A DNA stretch of 64,000 nucleotides from Dipteris shenzhenensis. Taxonomy: Eukaryota > Polypodiophyta > Polypodiopsida > Gleicheniales. The notes under the pieces were generated by a model, which was given only the letters and a program-made list of their open reading frames with translations, searched no databases and was not told the origin of the DNA. Location of the stretch: assembly GCA_047967505.1 (NCBI GenBank), contig CM106538.1. The stretch is one strand, 5' to 3'. This document shows positions 30,937-43,472 of this stretch, one piece after another. How positions within the stretch are numbered: position 1 is the first letter of the stretch; each line of letters starts with the position of its first letter. The position numbers and the translations under genes were made by a program.

Positions 30937-32440
30937 TTTTTTTTTTGTGAGAATTTTGCCTTTATATTACAGTCAGCATCCCAAAGCAAGATGTGGTCAA
31001 ATACATCAAGAGAAAATCTCAATATAAGACAAATGTACATCTTGATCTATAGACCCTGTTTGCAGGCAATCATAAAAAGATTGCTGCAAAGAGTGCTTGA
31101 AGAAAGAATAAGATGAGAAAATTGGATCACCAAAAGCTCAATGATTTCTGTCTTCCACAGAGTCCAAAGTGCCCAATATCTAACCCAAAGAAATAACAAA
31201 CCAAAATCCTGTCTAGGTGGGTGAATCCCAAACAACTAGAAGCATTTTCCAAAAATAAAACTTGGAAATCTGGTTCTCAAACGCTGGCCCAGCAATCCAA
31301 GGAAATCACGTGTATGATAGCAAAGCCAAAGAAGGTGAGGCATTGTCGCCCGCCGAGCTAAGCATCTGCGACAAATAGCCAGAGCAATATGTATGCGTGC
31401 CAGAACCTGCCTAGATGGAAAAACTCTCCACAGAAACACCTATTGTCGAATAGGACGTTTTGATTTCCAAATCTCACATAATCTCCATCGCCACTACTTT
31501 GCAGGACGATTCATATGCCAAAGGTTATTTGCCCGTTGCAAAACCCAAGGTAAGGGCAAAAGAACTTTGTAAAGAGAAGAAACTGTAATACGAGACAGCC
31601 ACAAAGGACGGCATGTCGACCCTGGCAAATGAAGAGTCCAGTCTTGCAGCCGGTCCTCTATCTCCAAAGTAGGAACTGGAATAAAATTCTGAATCATGTA
31701 TATAATGTGATGCCATACCGGGTAATAATGCATGCCAAGGCTATATTTTGCAGCAGCCAAAGGAAAAGAAAGAGGGGTCCCATCATCATGGATCACATCT
31801 GCAACCGAGGGGATCCCCTTGAGACTCAGAAAATAAGAACGTCGAGGCTCCTGTAAAGCCAACGGAGGGGAGAAAACTCTGGACCAATGGATTCTTTCAG
31901 CCCACCATAAAGAATTACCCTGTAAAGAATCCCCGCCATGCCATTCCAAGTGCGAAAGAATATGTTTCCAATCCATCAACATATTGGAAACGAATGGACA
32001 ACCTTTGATTTTTCCATCAATAGAACCCAAAATGAAGTCCCAGGGAGTGGGTTGCCAATATCCAATGGCAAGAGTGGTAAGTTCTGCAAGCAAATGACGC
32101 ATCATGGCAGCCCACGGCTGAGAACCCTGCATAAATTACAGCATCATGGTGCCTTTGTGAGCAGGAATATGTACATGAAGGTTAAGAATATTCAGACCTC
32201 CATCCATCTTAGGTGAACAGAGATGTTGCATCGAAAGCAAACTTTCTTGCCATGTTTGGAGCACCATAATGTTTCCATAACCATAGACATGAAAACTGTT
32301 AGATCCCCTTTGCTGAACATGATCAAAGGCAAACAGAACTGGATGATGGATTGAACAATCTGGAGCCTGACATGCAATGGCCAAGTAGCAAGTTTCCAGT
32401 ATTCCAGACCAGGCCGTAAAAGAGAATGACATTCTTTTGA
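30937..32440 (-). mobile_element. LINE: RT C-terminal and zf-RVT region with poly(A) end
   Basis: The poly-T at 30938-30948 is the A-tail of a minus-strand LINE. Frames in order are 32136-32432 (S-P-K-M-D-G-G-L-N-I-L-N-L, the typical post-RT motif), 31494-32132 (212 codons, W-x-x-P-T-P-W and LPLPWVLQRAN segments) and 31236-31439 (FLWRVFPSRQVLARI, ICRRC, HLLWLCYHTRDF), the zinc-binding part C-R-R-C..H-L-L-W-x-C. The sequence differs from the other zf-RVT copies here, so this is a second LINE family. The 212-codon open stretch suggests it is younger than most. Confidence 0.8.
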
Positions 32441-32529
32441 GACAAGGGGCTGTTCCCTAACACTTCACCTCTCAGAGTGAGCAGACAGAGGGTGGTAGGT
32501 AAATCGTTAGCTAAATCAAGCGGGCCTTG

Positions 32530-32860
32530 GGGATTGATGAACTATTCTCTCTCTACACTTACAATTTCCCCTAGGTAGCTACAAAGCGAATCTGCTTGAT
32601 TGCAAAGCGAGAAGGGTAAAAAGTCTGGCAACTCCACCCACACTAGAAGCTTGGTTGAAAGTTGATCATCTGGGCTGAAATTAGGCCTCCAAGCCTCAAG
32701 ATATAGGTGGCTGGTTCATGATTGTCGGGAGCCCCTAGAGAAGAACTTGAGATGCCATATATCCTCTCTGAAAAATCATCATACGAGGAACGTTAAGTTG
32801 GTACCAGAGCATGGAACTGCAGCCACTTTTCAGACTCATCCAATAAGTCCTCATCGATAA
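32530..32860 (-). pseudogene. LINE ORF1 (DUF4283) fragment beside the RT tail
   Basis: The minus strand encodes YLEAWRPNFSPDDQ, then VWVELPDFLPFSLCNQ and LGEIVSVERE. This is the same DUF4283 C-terminal pattern as ORF1 at 21.7-21.9 kb (LYLEYWSQDFNPD..VWVELPD..LGQVIGVER). It lies only about 100 bases upstream of the RT tail on the same strand, where an intact element would have more than 2 kb of endonuclease and RT. Either a large internal deletion joined them or two insertions abut. Confidence 0.72.
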
Positions 32861-34246
32861 GAGTGGATACGAATTTACGTGAACTAGTAGAGCTCTTGGT
32901 TCGGAATGAGGGATTGATTTGTAGATATGTGTTGTCTTCCTTTTGCTTGGCACTGCTCTTCTTGAGTTGAAATCTTTGGAACTCTGTGAACCACACACTT
33001 TGGTCTGCTCGTCAGCTTTTTCTTTGCCTCCGGGTCTCTGGTTCGATACGATCGGCAGTCTGGGAGCTCACAAACCGGTTTTCCTTTACGAAATGGAGTC
33101 CCCAAAAAGCCTCCTTTTGACTTCTGGAGCACGAGGAACTGGACTTAGTGCCTTATATGCTCGGAATGGGGGCTGTGACACCTTGACCATTATTTCACAC
33201 CCATTTCATGAGGATTGGACAAATCTATGGACATGAGATTGAGGACCATCTGAATCTAGACAGATTGATCCAGGTACATGCTTTGGACAAGGCAAAGTGG
33301 ACTCCTATGCTGCATTCTCTTGAAGGTGGCTGGCATGATCAGTTCACCTGGTCCACGCAAGCACTTCACCTTACCACAGGGTGATGTGGCAAACACTATG
33401 GTATAGATGAGTACAAATTTATTTACTGCCATGAATAATAAGATGATACAGCGGTCTAAATTGGTGTGTGAACGGCAAGCATTAAAGGCCACCTTGCCTA
33501 TCAATGTGAAACAAAAGCAATAGGTAGGCATCCTCTAAATGCTACAAAATTCAAGAGGACGTGCAGAGAAAATGAAAGGCAAAAATAGAGGAAAACTCCC
33601 AATTGGAGATCAAATTGATGCTGCCCAGATGCAGACTGCACAAGAAAGAGAAAGACTAGTGGCTTCTCACTCGGAAGCAGAGCTCTCTTGGAAAGCAGCA
33701 ACGGCAGCCTTGCATGCACAGCGCGAATAACAGCGAGAAGAAGCTTTACAAGAGAGCCAGAACCTTCGTGGTGCACATGCCCTGAGCAGGACTCCTTGGC
33801 CTTTTCTAACAATTAGATGCTCAAAACCATCCAGCAGACATCAGCCATCATGACAAAGCAGAGTACAGAAAAGTACATAAGATGAGACAGGTTGGTGGCC
33901 AGTATCCAGGAGATAATTGTATACAGAGCAGCACAAAAGGATGAAGGAATGGACCATGAATCCGCAATACAATAAATTAAGATGAACCTGGGTGCTTGGC
34001 TGGAGTGTAAGACTTCCATGCCATAATGTCTACATAAAGTGCAGATTTGGACCAACATAATCAAAGAGAAGTGCACTTCTACTTTGCCCTCGATCACTCC
34101 TCTTTGTACAATGATTAGCAAAGGGGAGTCTCCTTCCTTGTATTGGGTGCCACAATCAAGTTCTTAGTTGTTGGCCCATCTATTTCAGACGTGTAGTCTG
34201 TCAGCTCAAAGAGACTGGATTTTAGATAATTGGAAAAGGGCATTAC
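32861..34246. other. Unclassified sequence
   Basis: Several short open frames (for example 33539-33730, plus, rich in Q/E/A, coiled-coil-like) but no family recognised. Part may be the 5' continuation of the ORF1 fragment. Confidence 0.35.
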
Positions 34247-34354
34247 TTTTTTTGCCAGATAAAACCATTCCTTCTGCATTGGGACTATGTGATATTAGAA
34301 TTTTTTTTGCCAGATAACACTATTCTTTCTGCATGGGGACTATGTGATAGTAGA
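34247..34354. repeat. 54-bp tandem duplication
   Basis: Two adjacent copies (34247-34300 and 34301-34354) of a unit starting tttttttgccagataa and containing gggactatgtgata, with about six differences. Confidence 0.88.
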
Positions 34355-34757
34355 GATTTTTTTGGTCGTTGGGCAGACGATATTTGGCATGTGCTGGCAC
34401 TGTCAAAAATGATATTCTATATGCGCTTGACACAGTTGGATACCCTTATAGATACAATCGTCCTAAGAGTAGCCTTAAAAGTAGGATCCTCCATGGATGG
34501 GAGATCATTATCAAAATTTTGGCAGACCAGAGGCCTACCAGTGAATGAGGCAGCTGGTTCCGCCAAAAAAATTGGGCCGATACGTATCACCGTTAAGAGG
34601 GGAAACAATGAGCGGGGATGTTACAGGTGCTAAGAAAGCTAAGGGGAAGGAAAGGCTGGCTAGATGGAAAACGGCTGTAAAGAGGCAAGAAAAGGAGAAT
34701 GCAAGCAAACTTTAGCCTGTCCGGCATTGGGTACATGCACGGCGTACGCGCAGACAG

Positions 34758-34791
<34 letters not shown>

Positions 34792-34795
34792 ACAC
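34758..34795. repeat. (CT)n(CA)n microsatellite
   Basis: A compound dinucleotide tract: about ten TC units followed by about nine CA units and a short tacaca end. Confidence 0.92.
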
Positions 34796-36700
34796 ATTCA
34801 TCCTTAACACCCCCTCGGTTTACATGACACGGGCAGCACTGGTTTTCGAGCAGCCTATGCAAGATGATAAAAATGGCGTGCTTACCACTGAGCCCAGGGA
34901 CGGAATGAGATACGAATACCGACAGCAACAGGATGACCCATTGGAAGGAAATCCTTGGTGACGACATTCTCCCCTCTTCATCTCATAGTGACACGAAGGG
35001 AATGCCACGCTACATTCTGTAGTTGTGTACCGCTGATGTTGGGCGTTATCCATGGTCCAGGAGAATGCCAGACATGCGACGCGCTCGTTCCTCCTCTTTC
35101 ATGCCTCTCTATGTGCTGTACGAGATGGTAAAAATGCTCTCGGCTCTCCACGTTGGTCGTGCTGCTGTGACGGCGGGTGCTAGAATGTGAAGAGGGCGAT
35201 AAGGGGATGAAAATCTATGGAGGAAGGTTGTAGATGAGTGGAGGGAACAGATTTACGAATGGTGATTTAAATGCAGGAAACTACGAGGTGTCTATGAAAT
35301 CTCGAGGGAGCCTACGTTTTGTGCTGGTGTCCATGCAGCCCATGACGAAATACTTCTTCACGTGTTCATCTCCACAAGCAGGTATATCCGAATCCCGCTC
35401 CCACTTTTTTTTAATAAAAATTTTATAAAACTTGAAATTCATGAAAACTTTACATATTCCATCCACCACTTTTGGCATGCCTCACGCATCGTCCTACATA
35501 AGTCTTTACGTTCCCCGCAGCATATGGGTATCCAACTTACAATGCAGAATGTTGCTTCCCGGACTTCAATGATCCGTACATGTGCCCGTAACTCACAGAT
35601 AAGGCCCGACTAGCTTCTCGCACCCATGTGCCCCTAATTTCGATAGCATCCGATGTTTAACGCATTGCAATCTCCAGCACACATGTGCCCGATCCATCTC
35701 ATGTTTCCAACATGGGATATGACCATGTCCTAAAATTGATAGACAAAATGTTATTAGAAAAGGAACCGCTACACCGTCAAGCAATGGATTATGCTTTGCA
35801 TATGCTACAATCTTACAATGTATAGAAGAAAAAGTGATGTGATCCTCAATAGAGGAGATTAATCTCACTCTTTTTGAACACAATGAAGAACAATATTCCA
35901 TACATGGACTATTTTTAAAACATATGTGAATATTACAATTTTAACTTTTGCCACTCTTGAATTGTATGCCTCTAGGTAATAATTTCTTGCATCTAATTCC
36001 CCAAAAAACCAATACGACATTTTATTTAAACGTAAAGTTTCAAAAAACTTGTTAATTTTTTAACATTCATGTCACTCTCTCAACATATTTTGCCTTGATT
36101 TTTAAAAAATGAGTGACACGAACAGATTGAGAACTATGCTTGCACTCATAGATGGGGTTACCCTATGCTTGCATTCAGAGAGAGGGACAAAATAATGGGG
36201 TAACCTTGTTATCAAGCCTACTATTGAGAGGTCATTGAAAGGTCCATGTTGACCAGTGAGGCGAAGTGAAACAGTTGCTAGGAAGAGTGGGCTATTACAA
36301 GAAATTTCTCCAAGTAACTCCAAACAAGTGGCCTAGTCTGGTGGCGTGCTTGAAGACCAGCGTGTGGGATACACAGAGTATTTAGACAGCTACTCCGATA
36401 CTTTCTACCTTAGTCAATGGTGGTTAACGCGCATTCGAAAAGAGGACGACGACACGCGACTAGGGGCAAGGACTTCTTGAGCTAAAAGAATTGGCTATAT
36501 CCTCCCATGAGAACTAGAGCAATCTCAGAATGAGAGTTCAACGTCCAAAGGAGATTGACAGCAGCATCAAGTATTCAATAGAAGTAGAGAGCGTGAGGAG
36601 AGAGACTTGGCCATGCTACTCCAGGGGTGGAAGTAGATTACTATGCAAAGTCAGAAGGACGGCATGCTGATCTTAGGTTGAGGCATCCCAGAAGATTGGT
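34796..36700. other. No gene recognised
   Basis: Mixed AT-rich sequence. Open frames here lack family signatures. It may include the LTR and leader of the gypsy element that follows, but no tRNA primer site could be identified. Confidence 0.4.
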
Positions 36701-38200
36701 AGATGAAGGCTCGTCATGGCAAGTGGAGTTTGAGCATTCTTCCACATAAAGCTTGGATTTTGAGCAGTTGGTCATTTCCTCTGTGGAACATCAAAATGTG
36801 CGTGAGGACCACACTAGGGAATGAAGAGAATGACTTCATTGAATACTCGATTGGTATTCCAGAGGAATTAGTTATGAACAAAGAAGACCATCCACGGTAG
36901 ATGGCCAAAGAATCAATGAACAAGAAAAGCGGCGTACCTCCCTCTGGAGAAAGACACCACCAAAGACCTGAAGAAGTCAACGTGGAGTAGCTTAGGCAAT
37001 TTGCCCAAGCTCCCCTTACTATGTGCATAAGTTCTCCTCAACCTGTAGATGTACAATGATCTGTACCCCTCCGGGCATGAAGAGAGTGTAATGAACCGAT
37101 TGTGGGATGGTCGACAATGACCTCATATGCACGAAGGTAGATATAATAGGTGGAGAACCAGTGACTCGGTCGTTTTGAGCCAAGATATTTCTCTCTTGGG
37201 TATGGAGCAAGTAGGATGGAACCGCGAACCAATAGAGAAATATAAGTCTAGCACCAACATCAAGGTAAAATTTCAAAACTTCAAGGATAGTGATGAAGAA
37301 GACCTATATAGTCATTTGTAGAGCAACTTGCGAGTATGCCACATCAATGGTGCCATGAGAGACAAGGAATACATGGACTATTTCCCATGTACTCTAATAA
37401 AAATGCTCAGAGATGGTTCAACCAATTCCCAATTCAAGAGTATTTTTTCGATTGGTACACGATGTCTGAAGCATTCCTACAAAGGTTTAGATAGGAGATC
37501 AATGAAGAAGATGTTCACACGAAGCTGAGTGAGTTGAAGCAAAATGAAGGAGAGTTCATATAAGACTTTTTACTTAGGATACGAGCTCTTATCAATCAGT
37601 TGAGTACTATACCAGATGATAAGTCTATGCAAGCCTGGCTGATTATAGGGTGCACTCAAGTAGACTAACGTAAGCCAGAGATAGTCAATCCAACTAAGAC
37701 TTATGAAGAGTTGCTAGACCAAGTTGTTACTCTAAAAAAGAGTGAGGGCTTAAAGAGCAAGGCAAAGAAGAAAGACATTGATAGCAACACCAAGGAGACG
37801 CCAGCAAAGAAAGATAAACTCATGACCGAGCTAAAGAAGGCCTTGAAGAAATTGGGCATTCAAGGAAAATCAGGCAATAGTGAGAAATGGTGTAATAAGT
37901 GTTCTAGGGTGGACACTTGGAAGAAGAATGCAAAACCAAGTATTGTGATACACTAAGTTTGGGCATGATAATTAGAATGTTGGTTCAATGGCAAAAATCA
38001 GCACGTGTCAGCGAACCAGGTGACAGATGATGCTTGACCACCTAATGGTAGGCCCCCACATCCCGAGAAGATCCTGAAAAGAAGAACAAAGGTAAGAATG
38101 GCAAAGAGAAAATAGGTCCATCCAAGATCGAGTGTTTTTTTTGTGGAGAGAATCATCTATGTTCTAATTGTCTAATTTGGACTGAACATTTTTCTCAAAA
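36701..38200 (+). pseudogene. Ty3/gypsy GAG remnant
   Basis: From about 37320 the plus strand, in shifted frames, carries capsid motifs: Y-F-P-C-T-L-I, then R-S-E-I-N-E-E-D-V-H-T-K-L-S-E-L-K-Q, then D-F-L-L-R-I-R-A-L-I-N-Q-L and MQAWLIIGCTQVD, followed by the lysine-rich frame 37711-37956 with a CNKC pair. A degenerate zinc-knuckle-like string CFFCGENHLCSNC is at about 38126-38164. This is the usual capsid-to-nucleocapsid order of plant gypsy GAG. The part before 37320 is less certain. Stops at several points show decay. Confidence 0.65.
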
Positions 38201-39330
38201 CTAACAAGGAAAGAAAAGAAGTGGATCTAAAATGCCGAGCAGTTGTAGCCGAGTTACTAGACACAATTGATGCTCAATTGGTTACTAGGTTAAAAGGATC
38301 AGTCACAACTTTTGCAGACGCGTATTCCTCCGAGAAAGATGCTTTTAATACAAGTCACCTTTTGAAGGGAAGGCCAACCCTAATCTCTTTATACCACTCT
38401 CTCTTCTCATTCTTTTACCATCCTCTTGGGCCCATCTAGCTCCAAGACACAATCCTGGCTCTATGGACTTGCCATTATCCATCAAATCACATCACCAACC
38501 AGTAGTGGCATATTGTTAACCAATCTGTTAACATGCCCCCCTTCCTGATCAGTCCTCTGGATTGTGCAACATTCATGATTGTTGGAGTGTTGTCAATGAA
38601 GATCATGCAAAGTAGTCTTTCTTGTGCAATGGACTAAATCTTCTTTTGGTCCATTGCAGCAAAGGGATGTAGTGGCTCCTTGTTATGAAATGATTGCTGT
38701 AAGTATGGATGCGTGATTCTTATGAAACTAGCACCTCAGGTTTGAGTGAGCCGAGTTTAGTATTTGTGACCATTCAAAGAAAGAATAAGAAAAATCTAAG
38801 GGGTAAATTATTAGGAAGAAGGTGTTAGTAGGGATTAATGTAAGATCCTAGTGGTGTTACTGTTAGAAGAGTAAGTAAAGTGCATTCTCATGCTCCTCTT
38901 GAGTCCCATTTTTTATTTGAGTGGGACTTCCAATGGATTCTCATTAGACTATGTCTTTGCCATGCCATGCTTGACCGCCGTCTGGAGTTGTGCATGACAT
39001 TTTGTCTTGCTTCTGTAGAGTGTTTTGAGCTAATTGTAAAGGTATCTATGAAAGAGGAGCAATGCTTCCCTAAAACCTATCCATGTCAAAATGTGTTTAA
39101 ATCTTTGATATCATGTCTCTGCTGGAAGTTATAGGCCTCTATGTCTGATGGCACTTTGTAGAGTATTTTGAGCTAATTGTAAAGGTATCTATGAAAGAGG
39201 AGCAATGTTTCCCCAAAACGTACCCATCTGACCCAATCAGCCCCTTCAAACCCCTCAATATATATCAATTCATGTCATGTTGAGTCGCAAGATCTTCTTT
39301 TAATAACGTATCGCTCTTCTCTTTGGCATA
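38201..39330. other. Unclassified sequence between gypsy pieces
   Basis: No recognised protein. It contains one 71-bp direct repeat: 39014-39084 and 39157-39227, unit starting tgtagagtgttttgagctaa, offset 143 bp, with a 72-bp spacer. Confidence 0.5.
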
Positions 39331-40440
39331 GACCGGCTTGCTGAGATTATGGCCTCCACTCTGATCCTTTCCTTCTCCTTATGCTTGATTTTCTACACAA
39401 TGAATATCATACCCAAGGCTTCTCGCTTGATGGTACTATAGTTGGACTCAGTAGACATCAATAACCGATTGACATCATACACTGGGTAATCTAACCAACC
39501 ATTTGGTTGAGCCAAGATAATGTTCAAAGCATACCCATAAGCATTCACAAGCACATGAAAAATAACATCCCATCTCGGTTGCCTTAAAATGGATGTAGCC
39601 ATTGCTTGATTTTTTAAATCATAGAAAACCACAAACAACTCGGTAGTCCATTCAAACTTGGCATCTTTCTTTGTAAACTCGTACAATGGAGCTGCAATCT
39701 TGACAAAATCTTTGATAAAGCATCTATTGAAGATGATAAAGTCCACTAAACTTATACAATGGAGTTGCAATCTTGGCAAAATCTTTGATAAAGCATTTAT
39801 AGAAGATGATAAAGCCCACAAAAGAACACGATTGAGTTAGATTCTTAGGCTCGGGCATTTGGTGTATGCCACGAATCTTACCTAGCTCAGTACGTATTCC
39901 ATCTTAAGAAATGACATGACCAAGCAATATTCCCCACTCGAACACAAAATACACTTTAAGCCGGGTTGAGTGAAATACCCTCTTGTCTGCATCTCTGAGA
40001 ACCTTTTTCAAATAACCGAGATCTTTATATGAGGAGTAAATATAGAAATCATCCAAGTAAATGGCAATAAACTGAGTTAGATAGTCACATAATGTTTCTA
40101 TCATAAACTTCTAGAAGGGTGATGGAGCATTTCTTAATCCAAAGGGCATCACTCGAGTTGTATAAGCATCCCATTCTATGATAAAGGCTCTGGTCCTCTA
40201 AAGCTATAGTAATCTGATTATAACCACTGTAACCATCCATACATGAGTACATCTCATGTTTTGCAACTTGATCCAAGATTCCATCAGTGAAAGGTATTGG
40301 AAACGGGTCAGGGACCATCTATGCATTTAACTTATAGTAATCCATGCATACTCAGAGTTTACCATTCCTTTTAGGTACAACCACAATGGGAAACAACCAA
40401 GACATGAGATAAACGCTCAAGCCTCAAAAGCCTTGCAAAT
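39331..40440 (-). pseudogene. Ty3/gypsy RT and RNase H fragment, inverted
   Basis: Minus-strand pieces in pol order: V-V-V-P-K-R-N-G-K, then HEMYSCMDGYSGYNQI (motif A, catalytic Asp), the motif-C active site IAIYLDDFYIYS, E-W-G-I-L-L-G-H-V-I-S, KIAAPLYEFTKKDAKFEW and an RNase H start with SNYSTIKREAL. The YLDD box is intact but the frame is broken repeatedly, and integrase is absent. It separates two plus-strand gypsy regions (GAG at 37-38 kb, protease/RT at 40.4-44.6 kb), so it is either an insertion or an inverted segment. Confidence 0.82.
39675..39820. repeat. 73-bp tandem duplication in the gypsy RT-RNase H connection
   Basis: Copies 39675-39747 and 39748-39820, unit aaactcgtacaatggagctg and onward. 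It duplicates the coding segment for F-I-K-D-F-(A/V)-K-I-A-(A/T)-P-L-Y. Because 73 is not a multiple of three, it also shifts the frame. Confidence 0.9.
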
Positions 40441-41263
40441 ACTTGAAAGGGTAGAGGAAGAAGGTGTGTCATGCCCTTCAATAGAGGGATCCACCCTAAT
40501 GCAATGGATGTTTGAAGAAGACCCCGTCAACTAAAGGAAGGATGACAACATGTCCTTATACGGCTTAGAAAGGAAGGATGACAACATGTCCTTATACGGC
40601 CTAGAAGAGTCAAAATCAATAGGCATGGAACCTATCACTGGTCCTCAAGACATTGAAGGGTTAGCCTCATTCCTATTCACTGAGATCAAGATGCCCATCG
40701 TGACACTATTATGGGATAATCCTAGTCTATGGAGAGACCTCTCAGATTGGATGAATGGGCAAATAGTGACACCCCAATCCACTAATCTTGAAAATATTGA
40801 ATCTCCCAATCAAGCTCAAGACCTTCCAAGGGTGCCAGTCAACAAACTAGGCCAATACTTTGAGAGTGATGACACAAATGCAGTGTTACCAATCTCCTTT
40901 CATGATCAGAAAGCCATGGAAATCTTAGACGGAGAAGTAGGTGTTAGCATCATCACGAAACAATGCTAGGAAAAGTAGGGAAATCTTGATTGAGAGAGTA
41001 CTTTCTTGGTACTTAAATTAGTCGATGGAGGCACGGCTCATCCCATAGGAATACTCAAGGACATTAAAATCAAAACCTTTGGTCTCACATATCGAGTGTG
41101 CCTTGTTGTAATGGATTTCATAAACAACCCTGGGTATGAGGCTATACTAGGGAGACCTTTCTTGCGTATCGCAAAATTGATCCATGATTGGTGCTCCAAC
41201 AACATTTATCTAAGGAAAAATCAGCAAGTCGTGAGGGTTGATCTCCAAACATGGAAGGCTTAG
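40402..41263 (+). pseudogene. Ty3/gypsy polyprotein fragment with protease-like region
   Basis: Plus-strand frames (40550-40969 and 41006-41263) encode an acidic linker, then LVDGGTAHPIGILKDIKIKT and NPGYEAILGRPFLRIAKLIHDW. This is the C-terminal half of the gypsy aspartic protease, where I-L-G-R-P-F-L-R is the hallmark flap/dimer region. The catalytic D-T/S-G is not clear; D-G-G is the nearest string. A 36-bp in-frame tandem duplication is at 40533-40604. Confidence 0.65.
40533..40604 (+). repeat. 36-bp in-frame tandem duplication
   Basis: aaaggaaggatgacaacatg... repeated at 40533-40568 and 40569-40604 with one difference (cggcttag versus cggcctag). It encodes twelve residues ending in N-M-S-L-Y-G-L-E. 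Near identity makes it a young event in an otherwise old element. Confidence 0.93.
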
Positions 41264-42040
41264 ACTAGGTCCGCAAATCTATGTGCAGCTAAATCAGATA
41301 CCACCAATAGGTCTGTGTCAGTAAAGTTGGTTTTAAAAAATGAGAAAGAGGATAATGACAAGAGTCTTGATGAACCTTGATGTGCTCCTTTACCAAAACT
41401 AGAAGACTCACTTGATTGGATGCATACACTGCTAGCAATAGATCTACCAACTATTGAGGGCACTTAGACGATGCACCTTGATGACGAATAACTTAACTCC
41501 ATTACACCTTTTTACACCATAAGAGCAGTACTACCTAATCAAATTGAACTAGGATTTGACAATGCCATTGATCCTAACGAGATAGATATGACTCCATCTC
41601 AACTTTGGGTAGAGCTGACATCAATAGGTGCAACATGCCAAATACAAGCCATGGCAGATTGCTGAGCAAGCCACAACCTCATCTCTTGGGAAACATTAAA
41701 ACATCTCAGCCAGGTACGCATTTAAGTATGTGATTCTGAAATTTAGTCCATAGAGGGTACCTCTATTAAGGTTATTGGTTCTTTAATATTGAATGTTTTC
41801 TTGGACAATTACATTGTGCCTTGCAAGTTTTTTGTAGCTCCTGTAGGTATCTTAATGGAAGCTGCCATTCTTGGTAAAAGCTGGATCCAAGACACTTACA
41901 AAGGATTATTTGGTGATGAGTCGACCCAAAAAGATGTGCTGAGAACTACCAACTGGCCCAACATTCAAGCACCAACATCAACATCAACTTTTGCTTCTCA
42001 ACCTTGGTAGGCACCTCACCAACAAAGAAAACAAAGGAGA
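41264..42040 (+). other. Gypsy spacer with a second protease-like segment
   Basis: At 41789-41900 the frame NYIVPCKFFVAPVG, then E-A-A-I-L-G-K-S-W-I, resembles the I-L-G-x-x-W-I end of a retropepsin, giving a second, different protease-like remnant in the same orientation. The rest is broken coding sequence. Confidence 0.45.
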
Positions 42041-43200
42041 AGATCAACCAAGCAAATATGGGTCCAAAAGAATCTATTGAAGGCTCAAGGATACTTTGAG
42101 GGTGAATCATATTTTTGGATTCAAAGGAAACCTCAACATATGAAGCCATCCCCTCCTTTAAACATCAAGCCTCACCATTGCCAGCCACCCCCTCATGTAA
42201 ACAACAAACCTCAACATCAAAGAAGAAGAAGGCGCCATCCAATAAGGAAGGTACATCACTTATGGGTTCCCATAAGACTACTCGAGGCCCAGGGATATTA
42301 CCTTGGCAACTCTTATATATGGGTATCCAAGCCTCACCAGAGCAATCAATAGCCCATCCATGCTTCCCCTAAGCCTAAATGTACACCATCTCCATTGCAA
42401 AAGCAGGAGCAGAGCTCCAAATCTAGCAATACAAAAGCATTAACGGGTGCAGATGCACCAGTAGTAGTCACACAAGAACCTACTCTGCACAGATGCCAAG
42501 AACAACAAGAATCTGCTTGCAAGGACAAGGGAAAAGCACCAATGTAGGAGAATGATACTCAAAGGAATGCATCTACCTCCTCTCGAGTAGTTATACAAGA
42601 ACATGTCTCAAAAAGGGAGACAGTAACACAAGAACCTGCTTGACTGCAAGTCTCTCAAAAGGCATGTCACTTTATTGCATCGTCTTTAAGGCAACTAACA
42701 GTAACACAAGAACCTATCTTGAAAAAAGAGACAATTACACAAGAACCTGCCAAGACAAAAGCTGAAACCATGCTGGGAGCCACACAAGAACCTTCCTTAC
42801 TGAGAAATTTGGTATTCATCATTGGGGTAGCTACGCAAGAATCAGCCACAAAAGTAGTTCCCAACACAACGGAAGTCCCACAAGAACCTTTCAATGTGAA
42901 TAACGAATTATCTTCATCCCTAATAACTTTCTTAGCTGAAACTTGGGCTTAACAAAAGCAAAAGATCTCTGAGACATTGCAATCCTACTCACATTTGATA
43001 CATAGAACATATATCACTTTATTACGATGAGTATCATAGAAGTGGTACGTGTGGGAGATCGCAATGTTCAATGGTGAAACATTGACAACAAGAAACATAC
43101 TAACAGTAGATCCAGTAGATCCACAAGAACCTTCTCCTAAAAATGGAGTGGCTCCACAAGAACCTACTTCTGCAATCAAGGATCTCAAAGAACTTTAAGC
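42041..43200 (+). repeat. QEP-repeat spacer in the gypsy polyprotein
   Basis: Two related W-I-Q/V-S modules occur first (KAQGYFEGESYFWIQ at about 42077 and EAQGYYLGNSYIWVS at about 42280). From 42471 to 43165 a short motif (a)cacaagaacct, encoding T/P-Q-E-P, recurs about ten times at irregular spacing (near 42471, 42592, 42628, 42703, 42735, 42781, 42832, 42878, 43119, 43152). Residues between are mostly polar. Frame is largely kept despite some stops, which suggests a flexible protein spacer built from Q-E-P repeats. I do not know a named domain for it. Confidence 0.65.
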
Positions 43201-43472
43201 AACATTGCTATCAATAAGATGACAACTCAAGGTGCACCCAAACCTAGGATAGTTAACCTTTGCTCAGTAGTGTGATGTCTAGTTCGATGAAGATAGCTAC
43301 TCACCTGATCAATAAGGCATTTGATAAGGGCCTAAGGATGGTTTGTAGATATTTATCCAAGTTCATTCGCCTAAAGAAAAGCTCACGAGAATATGTAGCT
43401 CGATTGCAATTTTTGAGAAGGAATTTGAGTCCCATCTAAAGGCAGTCAGTAAGGGGAAAACACATTGCAAGC

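Noticed and set aside
34289-34633. 114-codon plus-strand frame as a possible transposon gene
   Set aside because: Part of it runs through a 54-bp tandem duplication, and no conserved motif is seen.
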